The notes under the pieces were generated by a model. It ran no database searches. It saw nothing but the letters and a program-made list of their open reading frames with translations, and was not told the origin of the DNA. This document shows positions 61,737-64,000 of a DNA stretch of 64,000 nt, piece after piece. Source of the stretch: Gammaproteobacteria bacterium (GTDB lineage: Bacteria > Pseudomonadota > Gammaproteobacteria > Steroidobacterales > GCA-2729495); contig CP129466.1 in NCBI GenBank assembly GCA_030583605.1, positions 62,001 to 126,000 on the forward strand, given 5' to 3'. Position numbers and translations under genes: made by a program. Within the stretch, counting starts at the first letter, position 1. The number at the start of each line of letters is the position of its first letter.

Positions 61737-61763
61737 TTAGCACTCTAATCCGGTGAGTGCTAG
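61737..61763. promoter_or_regulatory. CIRCE operator (HrcA-binding site) upstream of rpoH
   Basis: TTAGCACTC (61737-61745), nine bases, GAGTGCTAG (61755-61763) matches the CIRCE consensus TTAGCACTC-N9-GAGTGCTAA at 17 of 18 positions with the exact nine-base spacer. It sits 28 bases ahead of the rpoH ATG, between the end of ftsX and a GGAGG ribosome site. CIRCE is bound by the repressor HrcA, which itself depends on GroEL. hrcA is not in this window. Confidence 0.88.
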
Positions 61764-61791
61764 CATTGCCCGTGGAGGTCACCCGAAGCCC

Positions 61792-62655
61792 ATGAGTACA
61801 GCCCTGGTCCCGAATGCACGTACGCTGGCCCTTGCCGGGCCGCTTGGCAGTCTCGACGCCTACATCCAGGCGGTGAACGCCATACCGGTTCTCAGCCCTG
61901 CCGAGGAGCAGCGGCTCGCCCGGCGCTTTGCCGGAGAGCAGGATCTCGACTCCGCTCGCGAGCTGGTGCTCTCGCACCTGCGCTTCGTGGTCCACATCGC
62001 GCGCGGTTACCTCGGCTACGGGCTGCCGCTCGGCGACCTGATCCAGGAAGGCAACGTCGGGCTGATGAAGGCGGTGAAGCGCTTCGACCCGGACGTGGGC
62101 GTGCGGCTCGTTTCTTTTGCCGTGCACTGGGTCCGCGCCGAGATCCACGAGTTCGTGCTGCGCAACTGGCGGCTGGTGCGGGTCGCGACCACCAAGGCCC
62201 AGCGCAAGCTGTTCTTCAACCTGCGCAGCGCCAAGCGCAACCTCGGCTGGCTGTCGCGCGAGGAGACCGAGGCCATTGCCCGTGACCTCGGCGTGCCGTC
62301 CGGCGAAGTCACGGAAATGGAGCAGCGCCTGGCCGGCCACGATGTCGTCTACGACCCGGTGCCGAGCGAAGACGACGAGGGCGCGTTCACGCCGGCGCAA
62401 TACCTGCCGGCACCAGACGCAGATCCGGCCGAGACACTGGAAGCCGACGACTGGCAGCAGCGCGTCACCGGGCAGCTGCAGTCGGCGCTGCTCGCGCTCG
62501 ACGAGCGCAGTCGCGAGATCGTCCGGGCGCGCTGGATGGCGGAGCCGAAGGCCACGCTGCAGGAGCTTGCCGGGCGCTTCGGCATCTCCGCGGAGCGCGT
62601 GCGCCAGATCGAGCAACAGGCCCTGCGCGCGATGCGCGAGGCGGTCGCCGCCTGA
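61792..62655 (+). CDS. rpoH: Heat-shock sigma factor RpoH (sigma-32)
   Basis: The 287-residue sigma factor has region 2 (LSHLRFVVHIARGYLGYGLP, DLIQEGNVGLMKAVKRF), the RpoH box TKAQRKLFFNLR, and region 4 (TLQELAGRFGISAERVRQIEQ). It directs RNA polymerase to heat-shock promoters. The start is ATG at 61792 with GGAGG 13 bases ahead; an upstream in-frame ATG or GTG would place the CIRCE inside the gene. Its position after ftsYEX is conserved in Gammaproteobacteria. The CIRCE suggests extra control by HrcA. Confidence 0.97.
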   Translation: MSTALVPNARTLALAGPLGSLDAYIQAVNAIPVLSPAEEQRLARRFAGEQDLDSARELVLSHLRFVVHIARGYLGYGLPLGDLIQEGNVGLMKAVKRFDPDVGVRLVSFAVHWVRAEIHEFVLRNWRLVRVATTKAQRKLFFNLRSAKRNLGWLSREETEAIARDLGVPSGEVTEMEQRLAGHDVVYDPVPSEDDEGAFTPAQYLPAPDADPAETLEADDWQQRVTGQLQSALLALDERSREIVRARWMAEPKATLQELAGRFGISAERVRQIEQQALRAMREAVAA

Positions 62656-62668
62656 GCGGCGGGTGATC

Positions 62669-62783
62669 GGGGCTAAAGCCCCTGCTGCATGGTGTCGCTC
62701 GCTCCCGCAGCAGCGTCTCGCGCTGCAGGAGGCACTTCAGTGCCGACCCGACATCGGGGTGGTCGGCGGGGCCGAAGCCCCGC
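62669..62783. repeat. Hairpin cluster with a variant REP between rpoH and the OmpA-like gene
   Basis: Hairpins GGGGC-TAAA-GCCCC (62669-62682), a REP variant TGCAGGAG-GGCAC-TTCA-GTGCC-GACC (62724-62748) and GCGGGGC-CGAA-GCCCCGC (62766-62783, no T tract) lie between two convergent genes and may end transcription from both sides. The REP stem has changed on both arms relative to the common GCGAC/GTCGC type. Confidence 0.7.
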
Positions 62784-62788
62784 CTGCC

Positions 62789-63484
62789 TCAGTTCGTCAG
62801 CGGCACGATCGTGATTTCGACGCGCCGGTTCTGCGCCTTGCCTTCCGGGGTCGAATTGCTCGCGATCGGGCGGGTCTCCCCCGCACCGACGGTCAGGAAA
62901 CGGTCGCCGCGCACCTGCCGCGAAACCAGGTATGAGACCACGCTGCTGGCCCGCCGCTCCGACAGCTGCTGGTTGTAGGCATCGCTGCCGTCGCTGTCGG
63001 TGTGACCCGCGACCTCCACCATCGTCTTGTCGAACTCCTTGAGGACAAGCGCAACGGAGTCGAGCACCGGGTAGAACGACGCGCTGATATCGGCGCTGTT
63101 CACCGCGAAGGTCACGTTGCCGGGCATGTTGAGCGTGATGTGCTCGCCATTCGGGCCGGTGCGGGTCACGCTCACACCGGTGCCCTGCAACCGCGCGCGC
63201 AACGCGGCGTCCTGCCGATCCATGTAGTTGCCGACCGCGCCTCCGGCGAGAGCGCCGGCACCACCGAAGATCAGCGCTTTCTTCTTGCGCTGGGCGGAGT
63301 CATTGCCCGTGATCAGGCCCACCGCCACACCGGTCGCAGCGCCGATCGCCGCACCCTTGGTGGTCTTGTTGATCTCCGGCTCGCCCGTGTACGGATCCGT
63401 GGTTTGCATGTACTGGCAGCCGACGACAAGAGCCGACATTACGACGGCCGCGGCGGCTTTAACGATCGGATGGCGCACGGTCAT
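62789..63484 (-). CDS. OmpA-family outer-membrane lipoprotein (YiaD-like)
   Basis: The 231-residue precursor has a lipoprotein signal peptide with Cys23 (SALVVGC), a glycine-zipper segment (KGAAIGAATGVAVGLITG and GGAGALAGGAVGNYMD), and a C-terminal OmpA peptidoglycan-binding domain (VEVAGHTDSDGSDAYNQQLS, ERRASSVVSYL, NRRVEI). It likely links the outer membrane to the cell wall. Similar to YiaD/LpoX-type proteins. The ATG at 63484 is set by the signal peptide. Confidence 0.9.
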   Translation of the reverse strand: MTVRHPIVKAAAAVVMSALVVGCQYMQTTDPYTGEPEINKTTKGAAIGAATGVAVGLITGNDSAQRKKKALIFGGAGALAGGAVGNYMDRQDAALRARLQGTGVSVTRTGPNGEHITLNMPGNVTFAVNSADISASFYPVLDSVALVLKEFDKTMVEVAGHTDSDGSDAYNQQLSERRASSVVSYLVSRQVRGDRFLTVGAGETRPIASNSTPEGKAQNRRVEITIVPLTN

Positions 63485-63625
63485 GCTCAACCTCCATGTG
63501 ACAACACCCCGTTGGACGGGACTCCTTATCGCAGAAACCATCCTCGGCGGCAATCCAGCGCGTCGCACTCCTGGCGCGGCGCGCTCGTGGTTGCCGCGCT
63601 GACGCGAACACCGTAGCGTCGGGCC

Positions 63626-64000
63626 ATGCGCCAGGTCGACGTGTTGCTCGCCGGATACGCTGCCGATCACCAGCACCCGTTCAACCGCCTGATGCACCGG
63701 GTGTGCGTGCCCGCGATCGTCGTCAGCCTGCTGGGACTGCTGGCCTGCGTGCCGGTCCCGCAGGCCTGGCGGGCAGTGACGCCCGCCGTGAACTGGTCGG
63801 GTGTCCTCGTCGCCGGTGCGCTCGGCTGGTACCTGTGGCTCTCGCCGCGACTCGCCGCCGGCATGGCCGTCGCCACAATTCTGGCGCTGTTGCTCGTCGC
63901 CTCCCTCGCGCGACTGCCCGGGCCGCTGTGGCTGGCGAGCGGCATCGTCTTCGCGCTGGCCTGGATCGGGCAGTTCATCGGGCACGCCGCGGAAGGCAAG
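63626..64000 (+). CDS. Mpo1-like protein (DUF962), truncated by the window end
   Basis: The first 125 residues are present. The frame begins MRQVDVLLAGYAADHQHPFN and then RLMHRVCVPAIVVSLLGLL, with four hydrophobic segments and WIGQFIGHAAEGK at the cut. This is the DUF962/Mpo1 family, membrane Fe(II)-dependent dioxygenases acting on 2-hydroxy fatty acids in yeast; bacterial roles are unclear. Histidines in HQHPFN, LMHR and IGHAAEG match the family metal-binding pattern. The gene continues past the right edge. Confidence 0.85.
   Translation, partial: MRQVDVLLAGYAADHQHPFNRLMHRVCVPAIVVSLLGLLACVPVPQAWRAVTPAVNWSGVLVAGALGWYLWLSPRLAAGMAVATILALLLVASLARLPGPLWLASGIVFALAWIGQFIGHAAEGK

Noticed and set aside
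62766..62783. Hairpin GCGGGGC-CGAA-GCCCCGC as an intrinsic terminator
   Set aside because: No T tract on either strand, so it is kept only as a hairpin that may limit readthrough.

Overview
The window is high-GC DNA (roughly 70% G+C by eye) from a gammaproteobacterium. The strongest evidence is gene order. xthA/pyrE-dut-coaBC-radC-rpmB-rpmG-mutM-coaD-rsmD/ftsY-ftsE-ftsX-rpoH follows the dfp and ftsYEX-rpoH neighbourhoods of E. coli, and asmA-mutY-yggX, aat, trmB, yceH and kup also fit. The GTAG-type REP palindromes and GC content suggest the Xanthomonadales/Nevskiales/Steroidobacterales side of the class, but I cannot name a genus.

Layout. 1-12.8 kb: an MscS-type channel, an NmrA-like reductase, two c-type cytochromes, a guanidinium-type SMR exporter divergent from a periplasmic HtrA-like protease, two tandem cyanophycin-synthetase-like ATP-grasp proteins (one apparently dead), aat, a 36-residue membrane protein and a VOC protein. 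12.8-13.8 kb: about 1 kb of large hairpin repeats. 13.8-27.6 kb: an orphan gene, two DUF488 proteins, two MFS exporters, yceH, kup, a uracil-DNA-glycosylase-like protein, a CBS protein, sodB, a hemerythrin, a DUF2868-DUF3482 GTPase fusion, an EamA transporter and a secreted hydrolase. 27.7-32.4 kb: an accessory island abutting the 3' end of tRNA-Phe, with a RelE-like toxin, XRE antitoxin and DUF6941-like protein in one operon, a Fic protein under a doubly operated promoter, a 15-codon gene remnant coupled to fic, an apparent IS256-type end remnant and an IS481-family element. 33.0-42.1 kb: yggX, mutY, asmA, a degenerate pilin-like gene and a receiver-GGDEF-EAL / histidine kinase / receiver operon. 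42.8-64 kb: an isoaspartyl peptidase, an MFS exporter, tRNA-Gly, trmB, a Rieske protein with ampG, then the conserved xthA-to-rpoH block, an OmpA-like lipoprotein and a truncated Mpo1-like gene.

Much of the intergenic DNA is repetitive. (i) GTAG-type REPs (TGTAGGAG, stem, four-base loop, stem, GACC) occur singly and in three tandem arrays with exact periods of 144, 55 and 47 bp; three genes take their stop codons from REP sequence. (ii) 120-150 bp elements are bounded by long inverted arms; the arms differ in sequence between copies yet stay self-complementary, and their interiors are conserved. (iii) A second hairpin family has three copies.

The most informative regulatory signals are an almost perfect CIRCE operator (HrcA site) just upstream of rpoH, and two matching TATCA-N13-TGATA palindromes covering the -35 and start region of a good promoter for fic. 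No CRISPR array, rRNA, prophage or integrase was seen.
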